A stretch of DNA of 64,000 nt from Ziziphus jujuba (lineage: Eukaryota > Streptophyta > Magnoliopsida > Rosales > Rhamnaceae). The position numbers and the translations under genes were made by a program. Under the pieces are notes generated by a model that saw nothing but the letters and a program-made list of their open reading frames with translations, was not told the DNA's origin and did no database searches. Below are positions 1 to 9,832 of the stretch, in pieces. Each line of letters begins with the position of its first letter. Positions within the stretch are counted from its first letter, which is position 1. The DNA is taken from assembly GCF_031755915.1 (NCBI RefSeq), contig NC_083389.1, positions 4,092,001 through 4,156,000 on the forward strand, read 5' to 3'.

Positions 1-776
1 TCAACAATTTGGCCGAATTTGCTGTATTGCTTGCTGGATTTATTGTATTTTACTATATTAGCCTTTTCTTATTTTTCCAATCATGGGCAATCTGTGGACC
101 TTCATATTCAGCTTATTTGGCATCCTAAAACGCATCTAGAAGCTGATTTGGAGCTCAAAGAGGTCAAAGATTGATCAAAGTCAACTTAATCAAAAAGGCT
201 AGCATTTTTAGTTTCCTAATTTGTTTTTACTTTTTGTTTTAGGAAACTACCATTACTTTTTGGCTTTTATTTATTTATTTTCTGCACAAATAAATTTAGG
301 AAGGTTTTTATTTTATTCTTTCCATTGTAAATTAATTAATTCCTAATTTAATATAAAGGAATTAATTAATCAAACTTAGTTTAGGAAAGGAAGTATACTT
401 TCGGCCAACTAGGTTTCTTTATGTGCGTGGCCGGTTTTAACTAGGGTTTTTAGGGTTTATTTTGTTTATTTCAAAGCCTATTTAAAGGCTTATTTATCAA
501 TAAGAATAAAACTTTGATTTTACTAAAAAAAATACTTGTGAGATTAATTATCTCTTTGTTCTTAGAGAACACCTAAAACACCATTAGAGAATTAGTTGTT
601 TTAGCTTGACTTATCAATAGGTTTTCCATCCCCTATTGTGGCGTCTACATCATACCAAGGTTTCTAACCACAGGTTGGTTAGGGGTTGAGTTCCATTCCA
701 TTAGAAGTTGAACTTAATTAAAGATCTGGGCTAATATAATACGGGTTTAGGAGCAGATCATCGTAAGTTCGTATCA
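1..776 (+). repeat. Family A 5' LTR (3' part; start lies outside the window)
   Basis: It matches the 3' two thirds of the other family A LTRs (5734-6871, 58866-60002, 61821-62950). Shared blocks include the AT-rich attaattaattcc stretch near 330-370, the agcctatttaaaggct block near 475-490 that may hold a TATA-like box, and the terminal ...gttcgtatca. The LTR ends at 776, just before the primer site. Confidence 0.85.
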
Positions 777-778
777 TT

Positions 779-790
779 TGGTATCAGAGC
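779..790 (+). promoter_or_regulatory. Primer binding site (tRNA-Met type)
   Basis: TGGTATCAGAGC, complementary to the 3' end of initiator tRNA-Met, lies three bases after the 5' LTR end. It defines the LTR boundary and the plus orientation of the element. Confidence 0.9.
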
Positions 791-1781
791 TAAATTTTGT
801 TCAGCTTTGATCTATCTTTATTTGCTTTATTTGTTTTTGTGTTATTCTGAAATTTTAGCATTAGGTTAAGGTTGCATCTATCCCATACACGCTCAGCATC
901 TCTTTAAAAAAAAAAAAAAAAACAAAACAAAAACTCATTCCTAGTTGAATTAGGTTTCTTTCTTTGTTTCATTGTTTGTTGGTTGATTTTCATATTTGTT
1001 CTTGGTAATTTTTTTTTTTGTGGATTTTTTCTTTGCTGTTTTAGTCTTAAATATTTGCATTCATATATTTAAACCAAAAAAAATAAAAAAAACAAAAGGT
1101 GACTTGCGGCAACAACTTTAAAAAAAAAAAAAAAAACTGCACTTTTGTTCTTGTCACGGGTTTGGTGATTATTACGAGTTTGAATTGCAATTTTGGTAAT
1201 TATTCTTGCTACTGCAGTTGTTTATGTTCTGCGAGTGAAAAAAAAGAAAAAAGGGAAAGCCGAATAAAAAAATAAAAATAAAAATAAAAATATTTCGGTT
1301 TGTTGGAGTTTGATTTGTTTGCTGGAAATTTGTTGGAGTTGCTGGCTTTTTGATTAGTTATCCAATATTTGAGTTGCTGGGGAATTATTTTTGCTGCTGG
1401 ATATTTTGATTTTGGATGCCTAAATTATTTGGATTAAAATCAGTTAAAGGATTTGATACAAAACTTGAATTACAAAGAACAACAACCAACAACTATTCTA
1501 TAGTTTTGTTCAATTTGATTCTTGTTCGTATTTGAATTTCTTTTTCTGGAATTTTATTCTTGAACTCATAATCTACTACCATCTGGTGCAGTTTTCAAAA
1601 ATTCCAACGTTTTCCCATTATTTTGTGTTTTCTAGTCTAGAAAGCCAAAAAATTAGGATTTGTTGGATTCTTTCGGTATTGCCTAGTGTGCAAACACGAG
1701 TGTCAAGACCTTGTTTGAGTGAAACACATGAGGGAGTGAATAATGTGAGGATTTATTTTATTTTTGCAGTATTTTACTAAC

Positions 1782-3074
1782 ATGTCAGATTCTAGAATAA
1801 GAAGAGGAGATCCACCCTTGAGGATCAATGAGGAAGAGTTCGTAGCATTCCATGGCAATGTCCGAGCTATCTGGAGCAGAGATCAAGTGGACATGAGAGC
1901 TGTTTTGGAGTCAATACAGCGGGTTAGTGCTCAAGTTGAGCATGTGAATCAAAGGATGGGAAGGCTAGAAGTTTCCCAAGGAATTTCAAACACAAGTAAT
2001 AGGCAAGAATTCCATGGAGGACGAAGAGGTCGCCAGAGACCGAGAGAGGAATTTGATGAGGAGCCATTCGGTGGAGACTTTGAGGAAGGTATGGACGAAA
2101 CTTTTGCTGTCCAAGATAGAGCTAACCATTGAAGATATAGGAGGGAAGAAATAGATGGCAATCTTAGCAATATCAAGATCAACATCCCACCATTCATGGG
2201 AAAAAAAGACCCCGAAGCATATTTGGAGTGGGAAGAAAAGATGGAGATGATATTTGACCGCCATAATTGTTCAGAGGCTAAGAAGGTGAAATTGGCAGCA
2301 ATGGAGTTTGGCCATTATGCACTCCAATGATGGACCAATGAGCAAAACACCTAAAGGAGAGTTGGTGATGACTTGATTACTACATGGCGACAAATGAAAG
2401 GAGCAATGAGGAAGCGATTCGTACCATCACACTATCATAGGTCGCTGCATCAAAGACTTCAATCTTTATCTCAAGGACATGGATCTGTGGAGGATTATTA
2501 CAAGGAGATGGAGATGCTTGTGATGAGATTGAACTTGAATGAAGATAGGGAAGCAACCATGGCAAGGTTTCTTGGTGGTTTGAATCATGACATAGCTAAT
2601 CAACTAGAATTGCAACAATATGTGGAATTAAAGGAGATGTTGCATGTGGCTATTAAATTAGAGCATCAATTCAAGAGGAGGGGTGTAAGATCATGGTTTG
2701 GAGGTGTTTCCAACAGTGGAAGGTCCAATTCAAGTGGCTGGAGGAACAATCCCATCTATGAAAACAAGCCAAAGCCAAAAGTCAAAGAAGAAAGTTCAAA
2801 CCGGCCAAGAAAGGAAACTAGAACCAAATCTGTCCAAGCACCAAAGAATGAGGTAAAATTAGATCCTAAACATTCTAGAACTCATGATGTTGTGTGTTTT
2901 AAGTGCCAGGGACAAGGACACATCGCTAGCCAATGCTCAAATAGAAGAATCATAGCGTTAAAGGGCAATGATGAGCTAGAATCAGAAAGTGAAGAAAGTG
3001 AGGATGAAGCCAAGCAAGAGGAGGAGGACTTGGAGGATGAACCCGAAACCTTGCAAGCATTTTTAGTTTCCTAA
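1782..3074 (+). pseudogene. gag polyprotein remnant of the family A element
   Basis: Structural capsid/nucleocapsid protein of an LTR retrotransposon. The ATG at 1782 opens a frame interrupted by stops near 2130, 2328 and 2352 and open again at 2373-3074. The middle resembles a retrotransposon gag capsid domain (WRQMKGAMRKRF ... LSQGHGSVEDYYKEME). A CX2CX4HX4C zinc knuckle lies at about 2902-2943, followed by a very acidic tail. The last residues are encoded by LTR sequence, because a deletion joins gag straight to the 3' LTR. An upstream in-frame ATG at 1764 is possible; 1782 gives the usual short leader. Not functional. Confidence 0.8.
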
Positions 3075-3631
3075 TTTGTTTTTACTTTTTGTTTTAGGAA
3101 ACTACCATTACTTTTTGGCTTTTATTTATTTATTTTCTGGACAAATAACTTTAGGAAGGTTTTTATTTTATTCTTTCCATTACAAATTAATTAATTCCTA
3201 ATTTAATATAAAGGAATTAATTAATCAAACTTAGATTATGAAAGGAAGTATAGTTTCGGCCAACTAGGTTTCTTTATGTGTGTCGCCAGTTTTACATAAG
3301 GTTTTTAGGGTTTATTTTGTTTATTTCAAAGCCTATTTAAAGGCTTATTTATCAATAAGAATAAAACTTTGATTTGACTAAAGAAAATACTTGTGAGATT
3401 AATTATCTCTTTGTTCTTAGAGAACATCTAAAACACCATTACAGAATTTGTTGTTTTAGTTTGACTTATCAATAGGTTTTCCATCCCCTATTGTGGCATC
3501 TACATTATACCAAGGTTTCTAACCATAGGTTGGTTAGGGGTTGAGGTCCAGTCCATTATAACTTGAACTTAATTAAAGATCAGGGTTAATATAATACGGG
3601 TTTAGGAGCAGGTCGTCCTAGGTTCGTATCA
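3057..3631 (+). repeat. Family A 3' LTR, 5' half deleted
   Basis: Starts inside the LTR at the block beginning gcatttttagtttcctaatt, which also occurs at about 205 in the 5' LTR, and ends with ...ggttcgtatca at 3631. The first roughly 550 bases of the LTR are missing. Confidence 0.85.
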
Positions 3632-4208
3632 AAAACTAACATACTAGCTTTTTGACTAAGTTGACTTTGACCAATATTTGACCAATTTGAGCTCCAAATC
3701 AGCTTCAATATGCTTTTTAGGATGCCAAATAAGCTTATCATGAAGTTCCACACGTTTCCCTTGCTTGGAAGAAAGAGAAAAAGCCAACTCAGCATAATAC
3801 AGTAAAGCCAGCACAAAACACAGCGAAAACAAGCCAAATTTACTAACTGTCCGTACAACCCCTTTTTGGATGACTTTGAAGTTGATTTGACTTGATTCCA
3901 TGTCCTATTAGACATATGTATTGAATCCATGAAATAGTGGAACCATTTCATGCTTCCCGGCCTCCATAATTGCACAAAAACCATTACCCGGGTTCGTACC
4001 GGCTTCCACCACTTGTATGCTCAAGATAGTTCTTGGATCTTCGGGTATTGACAAGCCATTTTGAATATGAATTAATCCCTGGATAAAGGCATCAAGATTT
4101 TCCTTAAACTTCTTAGCTTGAGCACTAGTGATCGGCCCCGTCTTCAGCTGTATCAAATTGGTACCCCTGCAGATTGTCGATTGAGCGGGTTCCGGCAGAT
4201 TCGCATCA
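3632..4208 (-). repeat. Inverted family A LTR fragment (5' half)
   Basis: Read on the minus strand it begins TGATGCGAATC at 4208, the family's 5' terminus, and runs for about 577 bases to the block before the attaattaattcc stretch, where the plus-strand element interrupts it. Its other end borders psaA at 4209. The remainder should lie left of base 1. Confidence 0.8.
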
Positions 4209-4344
4209 AAAAGTTGTTCCTACTACTCAGCCTAGAGCCTTGAGCATTGTCCAAGGACATGCTGTAGGAGTAACCCATTACCTTCTGGGTGGAATTACCA
4301 CAACGTGGGCATTTTTCTTCGCAAGAATGATTGCAGTAGGATAA
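4209..4344 (+). pseudogene. psaA: psaA 3' end (NUPT)
   Basis: Encodes the last roughly 45 codons of the photosystem I P700 apoprotein A1. The C-terminal signature ([20 protein letters not shown], ending ARMIAVG) is readable in one frame to TAA at 4342-4344, followed after the normal 25-base gap by psaB. The 5' side is cut by the inverted LTR. Nuclear copy, no function expected. Confidence 0.9.
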
Positions 4345-4369
4345 TGGCTAGAAGGATTTGAAAGGCATT

Positions 4370-7074
4370 ATGGCATTAAGATTTCCAAGGTTTAGCTAAG
4401 GCTTATCTCAAGACCCCACTACTCATCGTATCTGGTTTAGTATTGCTACTGCACATGACTTCGAAAGTCATGATGATATTAATGAGGAACATCTTTATCA
4501 GAATATTTTTGCTTCCCATTTTGGGCAATTAACAATAATTTTTCTGTGGACTTTTGGAAATCTATTTCATGCAGCTTGGCAAGGAAACTTTGAGGCATGG
4601 ATACAGAACCCTTTATGGGTAAAACCTACTGCTCATGCAAATTGGGATCCTCATTTTAGTCAATCGGCTGTGGAAGCTTTTCCTCACGCCGAGGAGGGGG
4701 GTGCTCTTGGCCCAGTGAATATCACTTATTTTGGTGTTTATCAGTGGTGGTATACAATCAGTTTAAGTACCAATGGAGATCTTCATAATGGAACTCTTTT
4801 TTTATTATTTCTTTCTACCATATATTTAATAGCCGGTTGGTTACACCTACAACTGAAATGGAAACCGAGCATTTTTTTTGGTTTAAAAATGTCGAATCAC
4901 ACCTCATTCATCATTTATCAGGACTATTTGTAGTAAGTTCCTTGGCTTGGACAAGAACATTTAGTTCATGCTGCTATTCCGAGAGCCAGAGGGGAATACA
5001 TTCGTTGGAATAATTTCTTAGATGTATTGCCGCACTACCAAGGATTAGGCCCCCTTTTTACAGGTCAGTGGAATCTTTATGCTTAAAACTCCAATTCCAG
5101 TAGTCATTTATTTGGTACCTCCCAAAGGGCTGGAATATCAGTCAGCCATAAACGCAAAGTTTATGGCTGACTGATATTGCTCATCATCATTTAGCTATTG
5201 CATTTACTTTCCTTATTGCTGGTCACATTTATAGAACTAATTTCAGGATTGGGCATAGTATAAAAAACCTTTTAGAAGAACATATTCCTCTAGGGGGACA
5301 ACTGGGGCATGGACATAAAGGTTTTTATTACACAATAAATAATTCGATTCATTTTCAATCAAGCCTTGCTCTAGCCTCTTTAGGGGTTATTACTTCCTTG
5401 GTTGCTCAACACATGTACTATTTGCCCGCTTATGCATTCATAGCACATATCTTTACTATTCAAGCTGCTTTATATACTCATCACCAATACTTTGTAGGAT
5501 TCATCATGACAGGGGCTTTTGCTCATGGAGCTGTATTTTTTATTAGAGATAACAATCCAGAACAGAATGACGATAATGTATTGGCAAGAATGTTAGACCA
5601 CAAAGAAGCCATTACTTCCCGTTTAAGGTGGGCCATCCTCTTTCTAGGGTTCCGTACTTTAGGACTTTATGTTCATAATGATGTCATACTTGCTTTTGGT
5701 GCTTCGAATAAACAAATCTTGATTGAACCTGTATCATACGAACCTAGGATGACCTACCCCTAAACCCGTATTATATTAGCCCGGATCTTTAATTAAGTTC
5801 AAGTTCTAATGGAATGGACCTCAACCCCTAACCAACCTGTGGTTAGAAACCTTGGTATAATGTAGACGCCACAATAGGAGATGGAAAACCTAATGATAAG
5901 TGAAGCTAAAACAACCAATTCTCTAATGGTGTTTTAGATGTTCTCAAAGAACAAAGAGATAATTAATCTCACAAGTATTTTCTTAATCAAATCAAAGTTG
6001 TATTCTTATTGAAAAATAAGCCTTTTAAATAGGCTACAAAGCCATGAAATAAAACCCTAGAACATAAACAAAACCAGCCACCACACATAAAGAAACCTAG
6101 TTGGCTGAAACTATACTTCCTTTCCTAATCTAAGTTTGATTAATTAATTCCTTTATATTAAATTAGGAATTAATTAATTTACAATGAAAAGAATAAAATA
6201 AAAACCTTCCTAAAGTTATTTTGCCAGAAAATAAATAAATAAAAGCCAAAAAGTAATGGTAGTTTCCTAAAACAAAAAGTAAAAACAAATTAGGAAACTA
6301 AAAATGCTAGCCTTTTTGATCAAGTTGACTTTGATCAATCTTTGACCTCTTTGAGCTTCAAATCAGCTTCTAGATGATTTGTAGGATGCCAAATAAGCTG
6401 AATATGAAGTCCCACACGTTGCCCATGCTTGGAAAAATAAGAAAAGGCTAATACAGTATAATACAGTAAAGCCAGCAAGCAATACAGCAAATTCGGCCAA
6501 ATTGTTGAGGCTGTCCGTACAAGTCCTTTTTGATTGCATTTGAGGCTGCTTTAACTTGATTCCATGACCTCTTAGGCATATGTATTGAACCCATAAAGCA
6601 TTGGAACCATTTCATGCTTCCCGGACTCCAAAAATGTACCAAAACAGTCACCCGGGTCCGTATCGGCTTCCGCCACTTGGATGCTTAGAATAGGCTTTGT
6701 ATCTTCAAGTATGGACAAGCTCTGTTAAGATTGATTACCCCCTGTATAAATACTCCCAGGTTGTCCTTAAATCTCTTAATTTGAGCTATTGTGATTGGCC
6801 TGGTCTTCATCCGTGTCGAGTTAACACCACAGCGGGTTATCGGTTGAGCGGCCTCGGGCGGAATCACATCACTGTATTTGCCCAATGGATACAATGGACT
6901 CATGGTAAAACTTCATATGGGTTCAATGTACTTTTATCTTCAATGAAGGTCCCACGTTCAATACAGGTTGAAACATATGGTTGCCTAGTTGGTTAAATGC
7001 TGTTAATGAGAATAGTAATTCACTATTCTTAATAATAGGACCCGGAGATTTCTTAGTTCATCATGCTATTGCTT
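4370..7074 (+). pseudogene. psaB: psaB, truncated and split by a solo LTR (NUPT)
   Basis: Photosystem I P700 apoprotein A2. It begins with ATG at 4370 (MALRFPRFS) and meets TAA in place of CAA five codons later. Several blocks stay readable, for example 4670-4870 ([19 protein letters not shown]) and 5398-5730 ([19 protein letters not shown]). The gene is interrupted by the LTR at 5734-6871 and resumes at 6872 with FAQWIQWTHGKTSYGF. It stops at about codon 520 of 734 where the copia element begins, so the segment carrying the FX iron-sulfur cysteines is gone and is not found beyond that element. Confidence 0.95.
5734..6871 (-). mobile_element. Family A solo LTR in psaB
   Basis: A single 1138-bp LTR on the minus strand. 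One end reads TCATACGAACC (decayed from TGATACGAACC) and the other reads ...CACATCA. The 5-bp target CTGTA is duplicated at 5729-5733 and 6872-6876, and removing the LTR with one copy restores the psaB reading ...GAACCTGTATTTGCC. No interior is present, as expected after LTR-LTR recombination. The open frames inside are not genes. Confidence 0.93.
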
Positions 7075-8078
7075 TGTTGAAGTGTGGCAATTTTGCCACT
7101 TGATAATGTATGTCACCGGCTAGCATGCACACCTTGGTATCAAATCCTTTCCTTTTATGAGTTTATATTTTTTTGTATGTTTTTAATTGATGTAAGATAT
7201 ATTTTGATAATGTTTTGTGCCTAAGTTATGTATGCAAAAGTATAGGCAAAGTTATGCACAAAAGAGTAGGAATGTTATGCTGGAAATGCCTATGCTGCTG
7301 GATTTATAATTTCCAGCAACATGTTTCCACTATTTATCTTATATCTCAGGTTGCAAATGGATCTTTGGGATGAAATTTTGAGGGATGTCTACAGAAATAT
7401 ATAGAACACTATGGTTCAAATATCAGTTCCAAATGACATGGGAAAGTCCATTTTCTATTCCAAACAGATTGCCGTATCTGATGGGCCCAGTATGCAGAGT
7501 ATGGGTCAGTTTTGGAGCTGTTTGGCCCATGATCCGGTTCCAGAACCTTCCTAGCTCTTGGAACAATATTTATTGATGACCAAGGATGCTTCAAACCAAG
7601 TTTCATAAGCTGATACAAAGGGGAACTAAGTAGGTGAAGCTAGTTTGGTTGTTTACCCAAGCTAGTTAAACAATAGAAACTTAGTTCAAACCATGTGCCA
7701 CTTTTTACTATATTTGGACTAGACATGTTGCAGCTGATTTTTACCTCTTTTGTGTATGAAAATTTAGGTGTTGACCATTTTACTTTTCAAATTTCAAATA
7801 CTTTACTCATTTTGTAGTAATTTCAAGCTTATATTGTAAAATGAATGAAATGGCTACACATTTAAGCCTCATTTTCAAAAACCAACCTGGTCCTCTTCTT
7901 CTCATCTCTTCTTCAGCACCTTAGAACACTTTAGGAACCCTAAAAACCAGAAAACACCATAACCAAAACCTAAAAACACAAATCACACACAACCATTCCC
8001 AAGAGCATCACCAAAAGCTTGCTTGTTGCTAACACTTCAAGCTAGCTTGCTCTTGGTCATAACCTTCTCGCCCCAACA
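7075..8078 (+). repeat. B1 5' LTR
   Basis: 1004 bp, beginning TGTTGAAGTGTGGCAATTTT and ending ...CGCCCCAACA. Compared with the B2 LTRs it lacks a palindromic block of about 30 bases (see 24207-24238). Confidence 0.92.
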
Positions 8079-8081
8079 AAG

Positions 8082-8093
8082 TGGTATTAGAGT
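8082..8093 (+). promoter_or_regulatory. B1 primer binding site, mutated
   Basis: TGGTATTAGAGT, three bases after the 5' LTR. It differs from the tRNA-Met type site of B2 (TGGTATCAGAGC) by C to T at two positions. Confidence 0.85.
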
Positions 8094-8212
8094 AAGGCAC
8101 ATTTTTGTGAGATTTGTGATGTTTTTGGGCTGGTTCATTCCTTGAGAGCGAAGAGATACTTGAAAGAACAAATATATTTTCATATTCCTTCATACTCGAA
8201 AGCAACATTCAC

Positions 8213-9592
8213 ATGGCTTCTTCAAGTTTTTCAACTCCTTCTCCTCCTATCTTCAATGGGGAGAACTACAACATTTGGAGTATCAAGATGCAAGCCTACT
8301 TGAAGGCTTATGGTCTTAAGGAGGTCACCATAAATCCCCAAGAACCCGAGCCTTTGAGACAAGGGGCAACGGTCAACCAAATCAAGCACCATGAGGAGGA
8401 ATTGGCTAAAGGTTTCAAAGCTCTCACTGCCATTCATTCTTGTATTAGTCATACCATTTTCACAAGGATAATGGCATGTGAGAGTGCCAAAGAAGCTTAG
8501 GAAAAACTTCAAGATGAGTTCCAAGGGAGTGCAAGGACAAGGCAAATGCAAATCCTTAACCTAAGGAGGGAGTTTGAGACTATCAAGATGAAAGACAAAG
8601 AAACGGTTAAGGAGTTCACCACAAGGCTTCTTAATGTGGTGAATCAAATTAGGGTGCTAGGTGAAAGATTAAGTGACCAAAGGATTGTGGAGAAGGTGTT
8701 GGTCTCCTTACCCGAGAGGTTTGAAGCTAAGATATCTTCATTGGAGGAGTCAAGGAACCTAAATGAAATTTCCTTGCTTGAGTTGGTGAATGCCTTGCAA
8801 GCTACGGAGTAAAGGAGGAGGATTAGACATGGAGAATCAATGGAGGCTGCATTAGTGTCTAAACAACATCAAAAGACACAAAATTAAAAGAAGAACAAGC
8901 TTAAGGTCATAAAGGAAACTAGCAAACCCGAGAGGAAGTCCTATGAACCTTGTCACCATTGCAAGAAGAAAGGTCATCATCCAAGAAGGTGTTAATGGAG
9001 GCCGGACGCATTTTGCCATAAATGCCAACAAAAGGGTCATGTGGAGAGAGTATGCAAGGCTAACAAGAAAGATAAGCAACAAGCAAATGTTGCTAAAGAT
9101 AATGCAAGTGATAGTCAATCCGAAGAGTTGCGTGTTGCTACTTGTTTTAGTAGCATTAAGAATGATGAAGGATGGATCATTGATAGTGGAGCAACACACC
9201 ATATGTCTCACAAGCATGAGTGGTTCACAAACTTGGATAGGAGCAGCCACAACAAAGTTAAAATTGGAAATGGGGCCTTGATGGAAGTGAAAGGCAAAGA
9301 AGATGTGGTGATACACACCACCAAAGGTATCAAAACTATCCATGATGTTCTATATGTACCTTCTTTATGTGAGAACTTACTTAGTGTAGGTCAAATGCTT
9401 GAGAACAAGTATGCATTACACTTCTCAAACATGACATGCATTATAGTTGATCCACATGGAAATGAATTAATGTGTGTTGGAATGAAGAACAAGAATTTTA
9501 GGTTGAATATGGATGAAAATGGTGCATCGGTTGCATTGAACACCAAAGTTGAGAACACCTCTCAACTTTGGCATAAAAGACTAGGCCATGCT
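8213..9592 (+). pseudogene. B1 gag-protease-integrase N-terminus, degenerate
   Basis: Copia polyprotein, first part. ATG at 8213 opens gag (MASSSFSTPSPPIFNGENYN, a typical copia gag start). Stops replace TGG at 8498, CAA at 8810 and CAA near 8885, and the zinc-knuckle region is frameshifted. The frame 9041-9592 holds the aspartic protease signature IIDSGATHHM and the pre-integrase motif LWHKRLGHA, and is then cut by the LTR fragment at 9593. Compared with B2, the integrase core between 26025 and about 26545 is absent. Non-functional. Confidence 0.88.
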
Positions 9593-9832
9593 TGATACGA
9601 ACCTTGGACGACCTGCTCCTAAACCCGTATTATATTAGCCCGGATCTTTAATTAAGTTCAAGTTCTAATGGAATGGACCTCAACCCCTAACCAACTTGTG
9701 GTTAGAAACCTTGGTATAATGTAGACGCCACAATAGGGGATGGAAAACCTATTGATAAGTCAAGCTAAAACAACCAATTCTCTAATGGTGTTTTAGGTGT
9801 TCTCAAAGAACAAAAGTTTCTTAATCAAGTTT
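9593..9832 (-). repeat. Family A LTR scrap replacing the B1 integrase core
   Basis: About 240 bases of family A LTR on the minus strand, starting with the terminal TGATACGAACC at 9593 directly after codon GCT of B1. It ends near 9832, where B1 resumes at TTTTGGGACGAAGGAG. It also lacks an internal stretch of about 25 bases (after gttctcaaagaacaaa). Read as an LTR insertion followed by a deletion that removed most of the LTR and about 520 bases of integrase. Confidence 0.85.

Larger units (their letters stand above)
1..3631 (+). mobile_element. Family A Ty3/gypsy-like LTR element, internally deleted
   Basis: Two LTR copies flank a gag-only interior: the 5' LTR (already running at base 1), a tRNA-Met type primer site, a leader, gag with a zinc knuckle, then directly the middle of the 3' LTR. 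Protease, reverse transcriptase and integrase are missing. The gag body and the Met primer site suit a plant Ty3/gypsy element; that lineage call is inference because pol is absent. The 3' end is ...TTCGTATCA at 3631. The right flank (3632 onward) is an inverted LTR of the same family, so this element probably inserted inside an older copy whose left part lies outside the window. Confidence 0.8.

Noticed and set aside
1..3631. Endogenous pararetrovirus
   Set aside because: LTRs, a tRNA-Met primer site next to the LTR and gag directly between LTRs indicate an LTR retrotransposon; no movement protein or virus-type coat region is seen.
6448..6996. Frames of 67-99 codons around 6448-6996, and similar ones at 3586-4156, 59578-59941 and 61458-62372
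   Set aside because: All map to family A LTRs and recur at each copy; LTR sequence, with the frame at 6697-6996 running over the LTR/psaB border.
8852..9343. Long minus-strand frames inside copia elements (8852-9343, 25259-25774, 26981-27403)
   Set aside because: Shadows of the plus-strand gag-pol codons; present in both copies at equivalent places.
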